Positions 42,069 through 51,324 are shown, counted from the first letter of the stretch. The stretch: DNA of 64,000 bases from DAOTWA01 sp034435955 (GCA_034435955.1 DAOTWA010000053.1:30903-94902), one strand, 5' to 3'. Numbers and translations: made by a program. Notes: generated from the letters alone by a model not told the origin.

Positions 42069-43505
42069 ATGACCTTTTGGCGTAAAAATGCATTGACACT
42101 TTCTTTGATTCTTGTGTTGGCGCTGACCGCCTGCACTTCCGCAGCGGCGCCAACGGTGCGTCCGACCTTCGAATTTCGTTTTCGCTCGACGCCGACTGCG
42201 ACGCCGGAGCCAACCCAAACCCCCGCGCCCAGCGCTACTGCGCAACCCTCTCCGACGCCCACGCTTGCGCCGCCCGCGACCCTGAGCGGCAAGATCACCT
42301 ATGTGCAGGGTAACGCAGTCTGGGTTCAAGACCTGGCAAGCGGGCAAAAAACCAGGGTGACGCCCCAACTGTCCGGTTTTCAAAGCCCGGCCTGGTCGTC
42401 ATCGGGAAACTGGCTGGCTTTCCTGATTGGTACCGAGCTATGGAAAGTGGGCGCGGATGGTAAGGGATTCGACGCCGTCGCTCGAGGTGTCTCGGTGCAC
42501 GCGTTTGCCTGGTCGCCAACCACAGATGAACTGGCTTACGTCACTGGTGATGCCGAGCTCTGGCTGGCGCAAATCGGTCCAAGTGCTTCCAAACCGGTGC
42601 GCTTGATCTCGTCCAAGGGCGGTCCGGTCAGCGGAGTGCGCGTGGAGGGGCTGCCGTATTGGAGCCCGGACGGCAGTCAGATCGCTGTGGCGGTTGACAA
42701 TCCAACCGGAAGTGGTGGTGCGCAGTACGCCGGATTGTGGGTGGTGGATGCGAAGGACGGCGCGAACCCAAGAGAAGTGTACTCGGCCGGGACGCCCCCT
42801 CCTTATGGGGTCGCTCTAGCGGGGTGGACGCCAGACGGCAAGTCGCTGCTCTACTGGCCGAATCCGGCTTTCTCGGCATCGCTGGCAGCGGACGGCCAGG
42901 TAATGTCTATCGCACCCCTGGCCCAATCCTCCGGCCTGCCGAAGCAGGTGGGGCCGACGCTTGAGCAGCCAGGCGTGTGGGACGGCACGAAAGATGGGGC
43001 ATATATAGCGATTATGTCCGGTTACGGAAGGCAGACCTGGGAGAACAAGCAGATACAGGTCTATTCTACGGAGGATGGCAGCCGCTGGACGGCCAGCGCG
43101 CCTGGCGTCATCGGACTTTACCCGCGTTTCTCCCCAGATGGCCAATGGCTGGCATACGTTGGCGGCGCAGACCTGGGTGACGTAGCCGCGGTGACCAATC
43201 CGCTGGAATTCGGCCGTCATCTTTGGCTGGCTGACTTGAAAGGCAACCAACAGCGTCAACTCACCAACGATGCCAACTACAGTGATGGTCCAGCCACCTG
43301 GATGCCAGATGGGGAGATTCTGTTCCCGCGCATGACGGCGGATGGAACGGTATCGATCTGGGCACTGTGGCCGTGGGAGGCGGGGCAGCAGCCGACCAAA
43401 TTGGTGGATGGCCTCTCTTTGCCAGGTGGACGCTTCGGTTATTACGGCTACGTGGATTGGTCCACTGCTTTTTCCTTCTGGCCGGGGAACGCAGCGCAAA
43501 AGTAA
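42069..43505 (+). CDS. TolB-like WD40 (PD40) lipoprotein
   Basis: The 478-residue protein starts with a lipoprotein signal (LTLSLILVLALTAC, lipobox LTAC), followed by a Thr/Pro-rich linker (residues 30-70). The rest is a beta-propeller of PD40/TolB type with blades such as FQSPAWSSSGNWLAFLI, VHAFAWSPTTDELAYVT, EGLPYWSPDGSQIAVAV, GWTPDGKSLLYW, LYPRFSPDGQWLAYVG and PATWMPDGEILFPR. It is membrane-anchored outside the cell. AGGAGGGAAGT stands just before the ATG. It has the double-palindrome promoter and so probably belongs to the regulon of the two-component system at 51460-53425. Confidence 0.82.
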   Translation: MTFWRKNALTLSLILVLALTACTSAAAPTVRPTFEFRFRSTPTATPEPTQTPAPSATAQPSPTPTLAPPATLSGKITYVQGNAVWVQDLASGQKTRVTPQLSGFQSPAWSSSGNWLAFLIGTELWKVGADGKGFDAVARGVSVHAFAWSPTTDELAYVTGDAELWLAQIGPSASKPVRLISSKGGPVSGVRVEGLPYWSPDGSQIAVAVDNPTGSGGAQYAGLWVVDAKDGANPREVYSAGTPPPYGVALAGWTPDGKSLLYWPNPAFSASLAADGQVMSIAPLAQSSGLPKQVGPTLEQPGVWDGTKDGAYIAIMSGYGRQTWENKQIQVYSTEDGSRWTASAPGVIGLYPRFSPDGQWLAYVGGADLGDVAAVTNPLEFGRHLWLADLKGNQQRQLTNDANYSDGPATWMPDGEILFPRMTADGTVSIWALWPWEAGQQPTKLVDGLSLPGGRFGYYGYVDWSTAFSFWPGNAAQK

Positions 43506-43537
43506 TCTACTGCTGAACGATTCATGCTTGAGAAAAT

Positions 43538-43566
43538 GGCGTCCGAGCGATTCTCGGCGCCGTTTT
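43538..43566. terminator. bidirectional terminator
   Basis: GGCG(T)CCGAG and CTCGGCGCC form a nine-base stem with one bulge around CGATT; GTTTTC follows on + and ATTTTC on -, so it can end both the TolB-like gene and the convergent DUF2905 gene. Confidence 0.65.
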
Positions 43567-43607
43567 CAGTTAAAAGTCCGTCGATAAAATCCGCGACTAT
43601 TTCATGC

Positions 43608-43841
43608 TCACCGATTTAACAAGCGAACAATCACATTGAGCACGATGGTCAGCAACACGCTAAGCAGGATCGAACCGAGTATCGGGATGAAGCATGAACC
43701 GCCGGGGAAATCGATGCGCAAGGTGCCGGGCAGCTCAGTGCGCCCGAGGAGGCGGCCCGCCAACCAGATAAGGCCACCGGTCAAGGCCAGGACAATGCCG
43801 ATTACTGCCAGCCAGCGTCCAAGGGTCTCCAGACTTCCCAT
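43608..43841 (-). CDS. DUF2905 small membrane protein
   Basis: A 77-residue protein with two hydrophobic helices: LGRWLAVIGIVLALTGGLIWLAGRLLGR and CFIPILGSILLSVLLTIVLNVIVRLL. The join PGTLRIDFPGGSCFIPI matches the DUF2905 family, where G-D/T-L/I-R-I-x-x-x-x-x-x-x-P-I is conserved. Function is unknown in all members. The minus-strand -10 TATAAT at 43886-43881 lies 40 bases before the ATG. Confidence 0.8.
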   Translation of the reverse strand: MGSLETLGRWLAVIGIVLALTGGLIWLAGRLLGRTELPGTLRIDFPGGSCFIPILGSILLSVLLTIVLNVIVRLLNR

Positions 43842-43880
43842 GACTCAATTCTCTCCGGTCTCGATTGTTGTGATGGATAA

Positions 43881-43913
43881 ATTATATCCTCGGCCGGCCT
43901 TGATTTTATCAAG
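43881..43913 (-). promoter_or_regulatory. -10 box and 15-bp palindrome of the DUF2905 gene
   Basis: The minus strand reads TATAAT (43886-43881). CTTGAT-TTT-ATCAAG (43899-43913) is a perfect inverted repeat at about the -35 region and could be an operator. Confidence 0.4.
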
Positions 43914-43999
43914 ACAACCGAATTCGACATTCGGATCATAAAATCTGTAAAATAATATAAGCGGCCCTTCAAATTGTGACCCTTTTCGCATGGCGGAGG

Positions 44000-44117
44000 T
44001 ATAATCGCTGAGTCCTCGACGCAGAGCGCTGATGTTGCCGCCTCGGAGTGAGCGAGCCAGGGCCTAAGCCTGCCAGAAAGATCGTTAGCAGGCATTCTTT
44101 CGCCAAGGAGGTAGCGG
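44000..44117 (+). promoter_or_regulatory. promoter and 105-base leader of the ABC permease gene
   Basis: TATAAT occupies 44000-44005; the -35 is weak (TGACCC with a 17-base spacer). The leader holds a six-base stem GCCTGC/GCAGGC (44068-44073 and 44088-44093) just before the AAGGAGG ribosome site. A riboswitch is conceivable, but I cannot match it to a known class. Confidence 0.45.
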
Positions 44118-45842
44118 ATGGCTTCCGAAATCCGCTTATTCAAGACAGGCCAACCCCACGAGCGGGGTCTGAACTTGGCGGACCTGGTCGTTTTACTCGC
44201 CGTAGGGGTGGTGGTGTACATCGGCGTGCGTCTGTCTTTGGATGCGCCCAGGGTCATTCATGGACCAGAGATCTCGCTCTCGCCCCTGATGCTGCCTTTT
44301 TACGCCGTGCTATCGGTCGGGCGCATGCTTCTGGCTTATATCTTATCCCTGGTATTTTCAATCATATATGGTTACGTCGCAGCAAACAATAAACGGGCGG
44401 AGAAGGTTCTTTTGCCGCTGCTCGACGTACTGCAGAGTGTTCCCATCCTGTCCTTCCTTCCGGTAGTGCTGCTCAGCTTCAGTGCGCTCCTGCCTGCCAG
44501 TACAGCAGCCGAGCTCGCTTCTGTGGTGCTGATCTTCACCAGTCAGGCCTGGAACATGACTTTCGCCTGGTACCAATCGTTAACCACAATTCCAACGGAA
44601 CTGCGCGAGGCCAGCGCAATCTTCCGCCTAAATGCCTGGCTGCGTTTGAAGACGCTGCAACTACCATTCGCGGCGCTCAGCTTGATCTGGAACAGTATGA
44701 TGAGCTGGTCAGGCGGGTGGTTTTTCCTGATGGCGGCCGAAATCTTCACCGTAGGCCAGCGCGACTTTCGTCTGCCGGGCCTGGGCGCTTACCTGAGTGT
44801 GGCAGCTAATCAAGGCAACATACTCGGCCTGGCTTACGGCATCGCCGCGCTGGTGGTCATTATTGTTTTATTGGACCAGTTCGTCTGGCGTCCGCTGCTG
44901 GCGTGGGCGGACCGTTTCAAGCTGGAGATGGTGGAGAGCGAAAATCCGCCGACCTCCTGGTTCTATGACGTATTGAGCCAATCCCGCCTGGTGGCGCGTT
45001 TCGGCCAAAGGGTGATTCATCCGCTGATAGAGAAGGTCGATGCGCTGATGGGGCGCTGGTTACCGGCAAGCTATCCGGTCACCGCGGAAGGAAATCGCCG
45101 CCGCTGGCAGGAAATGGCTGTGTTCTCTGTCATCGGCCTGGGATTGGCCTATGGAGCATATCGCGCGTTTGGAATGCTGGTCGTAATTTCCATGGTGGGT
45201 TGGGGCCAGATTGTCATCGGCCTGGCAACCACCCTATTGCGGGTCATTACGGCGCTGATCATCACGCTGGCCTGGACAGTCCCGTTGGGTGTGTTGATCG
45301 GGACGAACAAACGCGCCGCCAGCGTACTCCAGCCTCTGGTGCAGGTTATGGCTTCAATACCGGCCACAGCCCTATTCCCGGCCTTTCTCCTGATACTCAT
45401 TGCTCTGCCGGCTGGCCTGAACATCGCAGCGGTGCTGTTGATGCTGATGGGCACCCAATGGTACCTGCTATTCAATGTGATCGCTGGGGCGGCAGCCATC
45501 CCACAAGATTTGAAATACACCGCGACGATGCTCGGGTTGAGCCGCGCTGAACGCTGGCGCACGCTCATCCTGCCGGCGCTTTTCCCCTATCTCGTCACCG
45601 GCAGTATCACCGCATCGGGTGGGGCATGGAACGCATCCATCGTGGCGGAGTACACCGTGTTCGGGGGCCGGGCTTACCACGTTACGGGTATCGGCGCAGT
45701 GATCTCGCAGGCGACGGCCAGCGGGAATTTCCCGATGCTTCTGGGAGCAACGCTCAGCATGATCGTGGCGGTCGTTTTGATCAATCGCCTCTTCTGGCGT
45801 CGTCTATACCATATAGCCGAGGAACAATACCGGATGGAGTGA
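44118..45842 (+). CDS. duplicated ABC permease (anion-transport type, COG4986-like)
   Basis: The 574-residue protein holds two BPD_transp_1 permease units in one chain, each with about six TM helices. The EAA loops are TELREASAIFRLNAWLRLKTLQLPFAA in the first half and QDLKYTATMLGLSRAERWRTLILPALFPY in the second. It resembles nitrate/sulfonate/bicarbonate-type permeases but the duplication is typical of an anion-type family of unknown substrate. No substrate-binding protein gene is near. The AAGGAGG site seven bases upstream fixes the start, and its partner ATPase begins three bases after the stop. Confidence 0.87.
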   Translation: MASEIRLFKTGQPHERGLNLADLVVLLAVGVVVYIGVRLSLDAPRVIHGPEISLSPLMLPFYAVLSVGRMLLAYILSLVFSIIYGYVAANNKRAEKVLLPLLDVLQSVPILSFLPVVLLSFSALLPASTAAELASVVLIFTSQAWNMTFAWYQSLTTIPTELREASAIFRLNAWLRLKTLQLPFAALSLIWNSMMSWSGGWFFLMAAEIFTVGQRDFRLPGLGAYLSVAANQGNILGLAYGIAALVVIIVLLDQFVWRPLLAWADRFKLEMVESENPPTSWFYDVLSQSRLVARFGQRVIHPLIEKVDALMGRWLPASYPVTAEGNRRRWQEMAVFSVIGLGLAYGAYRAFGMLVVISMVGWGQIVIGLATTLLRVITALIITLAWTVPLGVLIGTNKRAASVLQPLVQVMASIPATALFPAFLLILIALPAGLNIAAVLLMLMGTQWYLLFNVIAGAAAIPQDLKYTATMLGLSRAERWRTLILPALFPYLVTGSITASGGAWNASIVAEYTVFGGRAYHVTGIGAVISQATASGNFPMLLGATLSMIVAVVLINRLFWRRLYHIAEEQYRME

Positions 45843-45845
45843 ACC

Positions 45846-47156
45846 ATGAACGATGATGGGCGGAATCTGTTGGAATTAAGCCACGTGAGTCAGGCCTATG
45901 GCAGCGGCGCGAAGCGTTTTACCGCCGTTCACGATATTAACCTGAAGCTTGACGAGGGTGAATTCGTCGTCTTGTTAGGGCCGTCCGGATGCGGCAAGAG
46001 CACTTTGCTGCGCATCATCGTAGGCTTGCAAAAACCGACTGAAGGCGTCGTGGTATACAAAGGCGCTCCCCTGGTGGGCGTCAATCCAAACGCTGCCATC
46101 GTCTTCCAGACCTTCGCCCTGTTCCCCTGGCTGACTGTTCAAGAGAACGTGGAGGTGGCGTTGAAGGCGCGCGGCGTGCCCGTCAAGCTACGCACCGCCC
46201 GCGCCGTCGACTTGCTCGACCGCGTTGGACTAGACGGTTTCGAGACCGCTTACCCTCGTGAGCTCTCTGGCGGTATGCGCCAGAAGGTCGGTTTCGCGCG
46301 CGCCATGGCGGTGGAACCCGAGCTGCTCTGCCTGGATGAGCCTTTTTCGGCCCTGGACGTGCTTTCAGCGGAATCGCTGCGCGGCGAGCTGCTCGAGCTG
46401 TGGCTCAACGGGCGCATTCCGACCCGCGCCATTTTGATGGTCACCCACAACATCGAAGAAGCCATATTCATGGCCGACCGAATCGTGGTTATGGATAAAG
46501 AACCTGGGCGGGTAGTGGCTGAATTCAAGGTGGGATTGCCGCACCCGCGCGATCGTAAATCGCCTGCCGTTCTCGATTTGGTAGACCAGACCTACGCGCT
46601 TTTAGCAGGCCAGACTCAACCAGAAGCCATCGAGATGGGCTCGGCTCCTGGCGAACCGGGTCCCAAACGCCGCCTGCCGTATATTACCATCAGCGATCTG
46701 GCCGGATTGCTGGAACACCTGGGCGAACAGCCCAATAATCGCGCAGACCTGTACCAGATGGCTGCCAACCTCAAGATCGACTCGGATGATTTGCTGAAGG
46801 TGGTCGAAGCTGCCGAGCTGTTGGGCTTCGCCACCATTGCACAAGGCGACGCAACCCTCACTCCGCTGGGGGAAACGTTCGCCGAAGCCTCTATTCTGGC
46901 GCGCAAGGAGATCTTCGCCTCACGATTACGGCGCCTGCCCTTCTTCCGCTGGCTGCTCAACCTCATCGGCGCCTCGGAAGGCTCACGCTTGCGCTGGGAT
47001 GTGGTCGAGACTGCCCTTGAGTTGGAGTTTCCCCATGATGAAGCGGTGCGCCAGCTCGAAACGGCCATCAACTGGGGCCGCTATGCTGAGGTGCTGGCGT
47101 ACGATGACGACGAGAACGTCTTTTACCTGGAGCCAGCGAGCATTGCGCAAGCCTGA
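45846..47156 (+). CDS. NrtD/SsuB-type ABC ATPase with C-terminal AAA-associated domain
   Basis: A 436-residue protein. Residues 1-250 are an ABC ATPase with Walker A GPSGCGKST near 46-54, Q-loop VFQTFALFPWLTV, signature LSGGMRQKVGFARAMA and Walker B LLCLDEPFSALD. Residues about 275-430 form the AAA-associated C-terminal domain (RLPYITISDLAGLLEHLGEQPNNRADLYQMAANLKIDSDDLLKVVEAAELLGFATI...), a winged-helix-like module found with duplicated permeases and thought to be regulatory. It is coupled to the permease gene. Confidence 0.9.
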   Translation: MNDDGRNLLELSHVSQAYGSGAKRFTAVHDINLKLDEGEFVVLLGPSGCGKSTLLRIIVGLQKPTEGVVVYKGAPLVGVNPNAAIVFQTFALFPWLTVQENVEVALKARGVPVKLRTARAVDLLDRVGLDGFETAYPRELSGGMRQKVGFARAMAVEPELLCLDEPFSALDVLSAESLRGELLELWLNGRIPTRAILMVTHNIEEAIFMADRIVVMDKEPGRVVAEFKVGLPHPRDRKSPAVLDLVDQTYALLAGQTQPEAIEMGSAPGEPGPKRRLPYITISDLAGLLEHLGEQPNNRADLYQMAANLKIDSDDLLKVVEAAELLGFATIAQGDATLTPLGETFAEASILARKEIFASRLRRLPFFRWLLNLIGASEGSRLRWDVVETALELEFPHDEAVRQLETAINWGRYAEVLAYDDDENVFYLEPASIAQA

Positions 47157-47226
47157 GACGAAATCCAAGTATGCCATGAAGGAGAATGCGTCAGAAGGCT
47201 GGCGAACCCGCTTTAGTCAGCGGCGG

Positions 47227-48555
47227 TCATGGGGCGATGAGAGGATGGATCTCCTGCCAGTGCAGACCGCCGTCGGTAGAAGTCACCAGGGCGACTGCTT
47301 TCGCGGAATGCGCGATCACCCAGCCCAGCGTGGGGCTGACGAAATCCGGCTGGCCGCTCCAGGAAACACGCGAGCGGGCCTCCCAGGTTTTGCCGCCGTC
47401 GAGGGTGCGATAGAAGCGGCCGTTTCCCAGATACCAGCCCAGGCTGGCATCGGTGAAGTGCATTGCGCCGCCCCCTGCGGGTAATTGCCGCGGCTGCCAG
47501 GAAGCACCCCCATCACCCGTCACGAAAAGCCAATCCTGCGCCCTGGATGGATCATAGCGGTTGCATGTGACTAATAATCTTCCGTTCTGCTGGTCGGTAA
47601 AAACTGGTGGGAAGGCGCCGCACAAATTGGCTTCGCTGGTGAACAGCTCTGGCAGGGCGGCGGGCGCAGGCAGGCTGACCGCATTCCAGGTGTTGCCGCC
47701 GTCGGTCGTCTGGTAAAAATAGACGCCAGGCTCTACGCCCTGGCAATCGCCCGCCGCCCAGCCTTTGTTTGCGTCGAGGAAAGTCAGTCCGTTCTTGTGG
47801 CAGCTCATGGGCAGGTTGTCTGTTTCCGGGTCGACGAGCAGTTGCCAGGTGCGACCCCCGTCTGAAGTATGGAATATGTCCACATAATCGTGACTCATCC
47901 CTGCACCAACGTGAGCGAGCAGCCAGCCATCGGAAGCGTTTGAGAAGGTGAGTTGGGATGGCTGGAAGATCTCTTCGTTGCCTTGCAAGGGCAACGCCTG
48001 CCCCGCCGTCCAGGTATTACCGCTGTCCGTTGTCATCCATACCACCTGCGGACCGACAGCCTGGATTGGCTGGCGAGGGCTGAAAATGGCCCAGACGCGG
48101 CTGCCATCCAGCACGCCGGCGAGCAGATCCATTCCGCCGGCGTCGGGCGGAGCAGCCGGCTGCGGCGGGGTGACGTCGCGCCAGGTGCGACCGCCATCGG
48201 CGGTATAAGCGAGGTGTTCGTTCACATCCTGTCCGCTCTGGCCGATGCCCCATCCGTGAAGATCATCCAGCATTTGGATCCACATCAGGCTCAGGGGAGC
48301 GCCAGCGACGAGGTGTGGAATGGCGGACGCGGCTGGCGCGGCGCTGGGCGAGGATGTGGCTGCAAGTGTGGGTGTGGATGTAGGGGCAGACGTTTCCGTA
48401 GGAGGCAGGGAGGTGAAAGTGACCGATTGCGGCGTCTCGCTCGGCGTAGGCGGAGGCGTCGTGCCAGGCGTGGATGTCACGCTGGTGCAGGCCGCTCCCA
48501 GCCATAATAAAACAAAGGCCATCCATCGCAAACCTGTTTGAGCGGATTGGTTCAC
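47227..48555 (-). CDS. YCF48/BNR-repeat lipoprotein, paralogue of the one at 38824
   Basis: The 442-residue lipoprotein has a signal WMAFVLLWLGAAC (lipobox GAAC), a Thr/Pro linker and BNR repeats YTADGGRTWRDVTPP, MTTDSGNTWTAGQ, FHTSDGGRTWQLL, YQTTDGGNTWNAV, FVTGDGGASWQPR, YRTLDGGKTWEAR and TSTDGGLHWQEI. It is the same length and blade order as the product of 38824, including the phrase IQMLDDLHGWGIGQ beside IHMLDQEMGWAIGQ. GTG at 48555 is the start, as GGAGGAG lies six bases before. No regulator sits next to it. Confidence 0.82.
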   Translation of the reverse strand: MNQSAQTGLRWMAFVLLWLGAACTSVTSTPGTTPPPTPSETPQSVTFTSLPPTETSAPTSTPTLAATSSPSAAPAASAIPHLVAGAPLSLMWIQMLDDLHGWGIGQSGQDVNEHLAYTADGGRTWRDVTPPQPAAPPDAGGMDLLAGVLDGSRVWAIFSPRQPIQAVGPQVVWMTTDSGNTWTAGQALPLQGNEEIFQPSQLTFSNASDGWLLAHVGAGMSHDYVDIFHTSDGGRTWQLLVDPETDNLPMSCHKNGLTFLDANKGWAAGDCQGVEPGVYFYQTTDGGNTWNAVSLPAPAALPELFTSEANLCGAFPPVFTDQQNGRLLVTCNRYDPSRAQDWLFVTGDGGASWQPRQLPAGGGAMHFTDASLGWYLGNGRFYRTLDGGKTWEARSRVSWSGQPDFVSPTLGWVIAHSAKAVALVTSTDGGLHWQEIHPLIAP

Positions 48556-48657
48556 TTCTGGCTCCTCCGGAAACAATCCGATTCTACCCCTATTTCGGTT
48601 TTACACGCATCAGGGCGTGCAAAGACTGAGCGAAAGGCGCTCGAATCAAGGCGCTTG

Positions 48658-48686
48658 TTGCCCTGACGAGCCAGGCGTGATATGAT
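48658..48686 (+). promoter_or_regulatory. promoter of the 6-phosphogluconolactonase gene
   Basis: TTGCCC (48658-48663), 17 bases, then TATGAT (48681-48686), a good sigma70-type match, 33 bases before the ATG. Confidence 0.6.
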
Positions 48687-48719
48687 GACCGCTGCGGGCT
48701 TTTAAGTAGAGAGAAGGAT

Positions 48720-49469
48720 ATGGCAACCAAGACAATCCTGATTTACCCTGATTACGAGGCGCTATCCCGTGCGGCTGCAGAACAATTCGCCGTGGCAGCG
48801 ACAACGGCGGTCGAAAAGCGCGGACGCTTCCTGGCAGCCCTATCGGGTGGAGGGACGCCGATCGGCCTGTTCCACCACATGGCCACTGCCCCCGTGCGCG
48901 AACGCATCCCATGGGCGAAAGTGCATCTGTTTTGGTGCGATGAACGCTGTGTTCCCGCGGACGATCCGGGCAGCAATTATTTCCAGGCCGATCATATATT
49001 GATCTCTAAAGTGCCCATCCCAAAAGGGAATGTCCACCGTATTCCCGGCGAGCTGCCGCCCGAACAGGCGGTCGCGGAAACCGCCGAAGAACTGCGCCGT
49101 TTCGCCGACCCAGGCAGCGATCTCCCCAGGTTGGATCTGGCGCTGCTGGGATTGGGTGAGGACGGGCACGTAGCTTCCATTTTTCCAGGCGTTCACGACC
49201 CGCTTGAATGGTCAGCATTGGTTATTCACACGAGAGGCGAATACCAGGGTCGGCCGGCCCAACGCATCACCCTGACACCAATGACGCTCAGCGCCGCTCG
49301 TCAGGTGGTTTTCCTGGTCTCTGGAGATGAGAAGGCCGAGGCGCTGGCCGGCAGCCTGGAAGGGGAGCCCGACCCGTTGCGCTGGCCGGCGCAACGCATC
49401 CGTCCTACCGACGGCGAGGTAATCTGGCTGGTTGACGAGGCTGCCGCCCGACTGCTGCGGAAAAGATGA
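48720..49469 (+). CDS. pgl: 6-phosphogluconolactonase
   Basis: A 249-residue enzyme that hydrolyses 6-phosphogluconolactone in the oxidative pentose phosphate pathway. It has the family blocks FLAALSGGGTPIGLFHHM, HLFWCDERCVPADDPGSNYFQA and LALLGLGEDGHVASIFPG, with the Asp/His of the last one catalytic, and RITLTPMTLSAARQVVFLVSG near the end. Full length for the family. Seven bases separate its stop from the next gene, but zwf and gnd do not follow. Confidence 0.92.
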   Translation: MATKTILIYPDYEALSRAAAEQFAVAATTAVEKRGRFLAALSGGGTPIGLFHHMATAPVRERIPWAKVHLFWCDERCVPADDPGSNYFQADHILISKVPIPKGNVHRIPGELPPEQAVAETAEELRRFADPGSDLPRLDLALLGLGEDGHVASIFPGVHDPLEWSALVIHTRGEYQGRPAQRITLTPMTLSAARQVVFLVSGDEKAEALAGSLEGEPDPLRWPAQRIRPTDGEVIWLVDEAAARLLRKR

Positions 49470-49475
49470 TCCGCC

Positions 49476-49955
49476 ATGCCGCTTGACAAAGGCCGTTTCA
49501 ACATTGGTGTGATCTCGGATACGCACGGGTTATTGCGACCGTCGGCGCTGCGGGCTCTGGAAGGTTCCCGGCTGATACTGCACGCTGGAGATGTTGGCGA
49601 TAAGCGTGTTATGGATGGGTTGCGCTCCCTGGCCCCCGTATACGCCGTGCGCGGTAACACCGATCGGGACGAATGGGCAAATGGTCTGCCGCTCAGCGAA
49701 GTGGTCGAAGCAGGCGGCTTGCGCATTTACCTGATTCACATCATCGGTGACATGGACATCGTCCCGGCGGCGGCCGGCATCGCGGCGGTCGTCTACGGCC
49801 ATACCCACCGCCAGGCGGCGAGGGTGGAGGACAGCGTGCTGTATCTCAATCCTGGCAGCGCAGGACCGCGGCGCTTCGGCCAACCAGCCACGCTGGCGCG
49901 TCTGACCGTGATCGATGGCCGCCTGGAGCCAGAGATCATCGAACTGCCCGTTTAG
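49476..49955 (+). CDS. YfcE/MJ0936-type metallophosphoesterase
   Basis: The 159-residue phosphodiesterase has the compact metal-binding set: GVISDTHG (D and H), LHAGDVGD, VRGNTDRDEW, LIHIIGD and VYGHTHRQAA, ending in LYLNPGSAGPRR. Metal ions bind the D, H, N and GHTH residues. Family members hydrolyse phosphodiesters; the natural substrate is not known. It starts seven bases after pgl. The other, truncated relative lies at 63169-63435. Confidence 0.9.
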   Translation: MPLDKGRFNIGVISDTHGLLRPSALRALEGSRLILHAGDVGDKRVMDGLRSLAPVYAVRGNTDRDEWANGLPLSEVVEAGGLRIYLIHIIGDMDIVPAAAGIAAVVYGHTHRQAARVEDSVLYLNPGSAGPRRFGQPATLARLTVIDGRLEPEIIELPV

Positions 49956-49959
49956 CGGC

Positions 49960-51324
49960 TCATTTGACCCATACCGTCTTGGCGTTGACGAATTCACGCA
50001 TCCCCATCAGGCTGAGCTCACGCCCGTAGCCCGATTCCTTTACGCCGCCGAACGGCAGACGGGGATCGGACGCCACCATTTCGTTGACGAAGACCATACC
50101 GGCCTCGATCTCGTCGATGAAGCGTTCGCGCTCGGCCTCGTCGCGCGTCCAGACGCTGGCGCCCAAACCAAAAGGCGTATCATTGGCCAGTCGGATGGCA
50201 TCCTCGATGGTTTCAACCCGGAAGAGCGATCCCACCGGTCCAAAAACTTCCTCATTGTAGACGGGCGAATCAGGAGGGATATCTGCCAGGGCAGTCGGAG
50301 GGTAGAAATTGCCCGGTCCTTCGAGGGGCTTTCCCCCGGTCAGCAGGCGTGCGCCCATGGCCACGCTCTTACGCACCTGCTCATCGACCGTTTTGAGGAT
50401 GTCGGGAGTGGCGAGCGGACCAATCTCGGTGGCGGGGTCAAGGGGATCGCCGACTTTGAGTGCGCGCATGCCGTCAACGAACCTGCGTTCGAACTCATCG
50501 TAAACCGAAGCGAAGATGATGAAGCGCTTGGCGGCGATGCATGACTGGCCGTTGTTGATTACGCGCGCTTTGACCGCTGTGCGGCTGGCTTCGTCCAGGT
50601 CGGCGCTGGGGGTAACGATGAAGGGATCGCTGCCACCCAGCTCCAGTACGGTCTTCTTGATGCGCGCGCCGGCCAGGGCAGCCACCTGACGTCCAGCGGG
50701 GGCGCTGCCGGTCAGGGTGACGGCTTTGATACGGTCATCCTCGATGACGCGGGCGACCTGGCTGGATGGAATCAGCAGGGTCTGGAAGGCTCCCTGTGGG
50801 AATCCCGCTTCGAGCAGGATGCGCTCGATCGCCAGAGCGCATTGGGGCACATTGGAAGCGTGCTTGAGGAGACCGACGTTCCCGGCCATCAGCGCGGGAG
50901 CGGCAAAGCGGAAAACCTGCCAAAAAGGGAAATTCCAGGGCATGATGGCCAGGATCGGGCCCAGGGGTTGGAAATGCACGTAGCTGCGCGACGCGCCAGT
51001 GGCCACCGGCTCATCGGAGAGGAAGCGTTCGCCGTTTTCGGCGTAATAGCGGCAGGCCCAGGCGCACTTGACGGCCTCGGAGACGCCCGCGGTATACGGT
51101 TTTCCCATCTCCAGAGCCATCAGGCGGCCGAATTCCTCCTTGCGGTTTTCGAGGATTTCGGCGGTGTTCAGCAGCCAACGACTACGTTGAGCGAAGGTGG
51201 TCTTTCGATAAGCGTGAAATGTGCGACCGGCGAGCGATAATTTTTCATCCATTTGCGCCGGGGCGAGGGATTCGAAAGTTGCGAGTACATCCCCAGTGGC
51301 GGGGTTGACGCTGGTAAGGATCAT
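49960..51324 (-). CDS. NAD(P)-dependent aldehyde dehydrogenase, succinate-semialdehyde type
   Basis: A 454-residue enzyme with the ALDH core: the nucleotide-binding GPILAIMPWNFPFWQ, ALTGSAPAGRQV-like TLTGSAPAGRQVA, base Glu228 in LELGGSDPFIV and catalytic Cys262 in NNGQSCIAAKRF. Motif EEVFGPVGSLFRVE and PFGGVKESGYGRE close it. Start and C terminus match the succinate-semialdehyde dehydrogenase subgroup (NAD-linked), which oxidises succinate semialdehyde to succinate. No GABA gene is next to it, so the true substrate stays open. GGGAGGTGG lies before the ATG. Confidence 0.9.
   Translation of the reverse strand: MILTSVNPATGDVLATFESLAPAQMDEKLSLAGRTFHAYRKTTFAQRSRWLLNTAEILENRKEEFGRLMALEMGKPYTAGVSEAVKCAWACRYYAENGERFLSDEPVATGASRSYVHFQPLGPILAIMPWNFPFWQVFRFAAPALMAGNVGLLKHASNVPQCALAIERILLEAGFPQGAFQTLLIPSSQVARVIEDDRIKAVTLTGSAPAGRQVAALAGARIKKTVLELGGSDPFIVTPSADLDEASRTAVKARVINNGQSCIAAKRFIIFASVYDEFERRFVDGMRALKVGDPLDPATEIGPLATPDILKTVDEQVRKSVAMGARLLTGGKPLEGPGNFYPPTALADIPPDSPVYNEEVFGPVGSLFRVETIEDAIRLANDTPFGLGASVWTRDEAERERFIDEIEAGMVFVNEMVASDPRLPFGGVKESGYGRELSLMGMREFVNAKTVWVK

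Noticed and set aside
44006..44117. Known riboswitch in the permease leader
   Set aside because: I compared by eye with guanidine, fluoride, manganese, TPP and molybdenum-cofactor type signatures and saw no conserved core.
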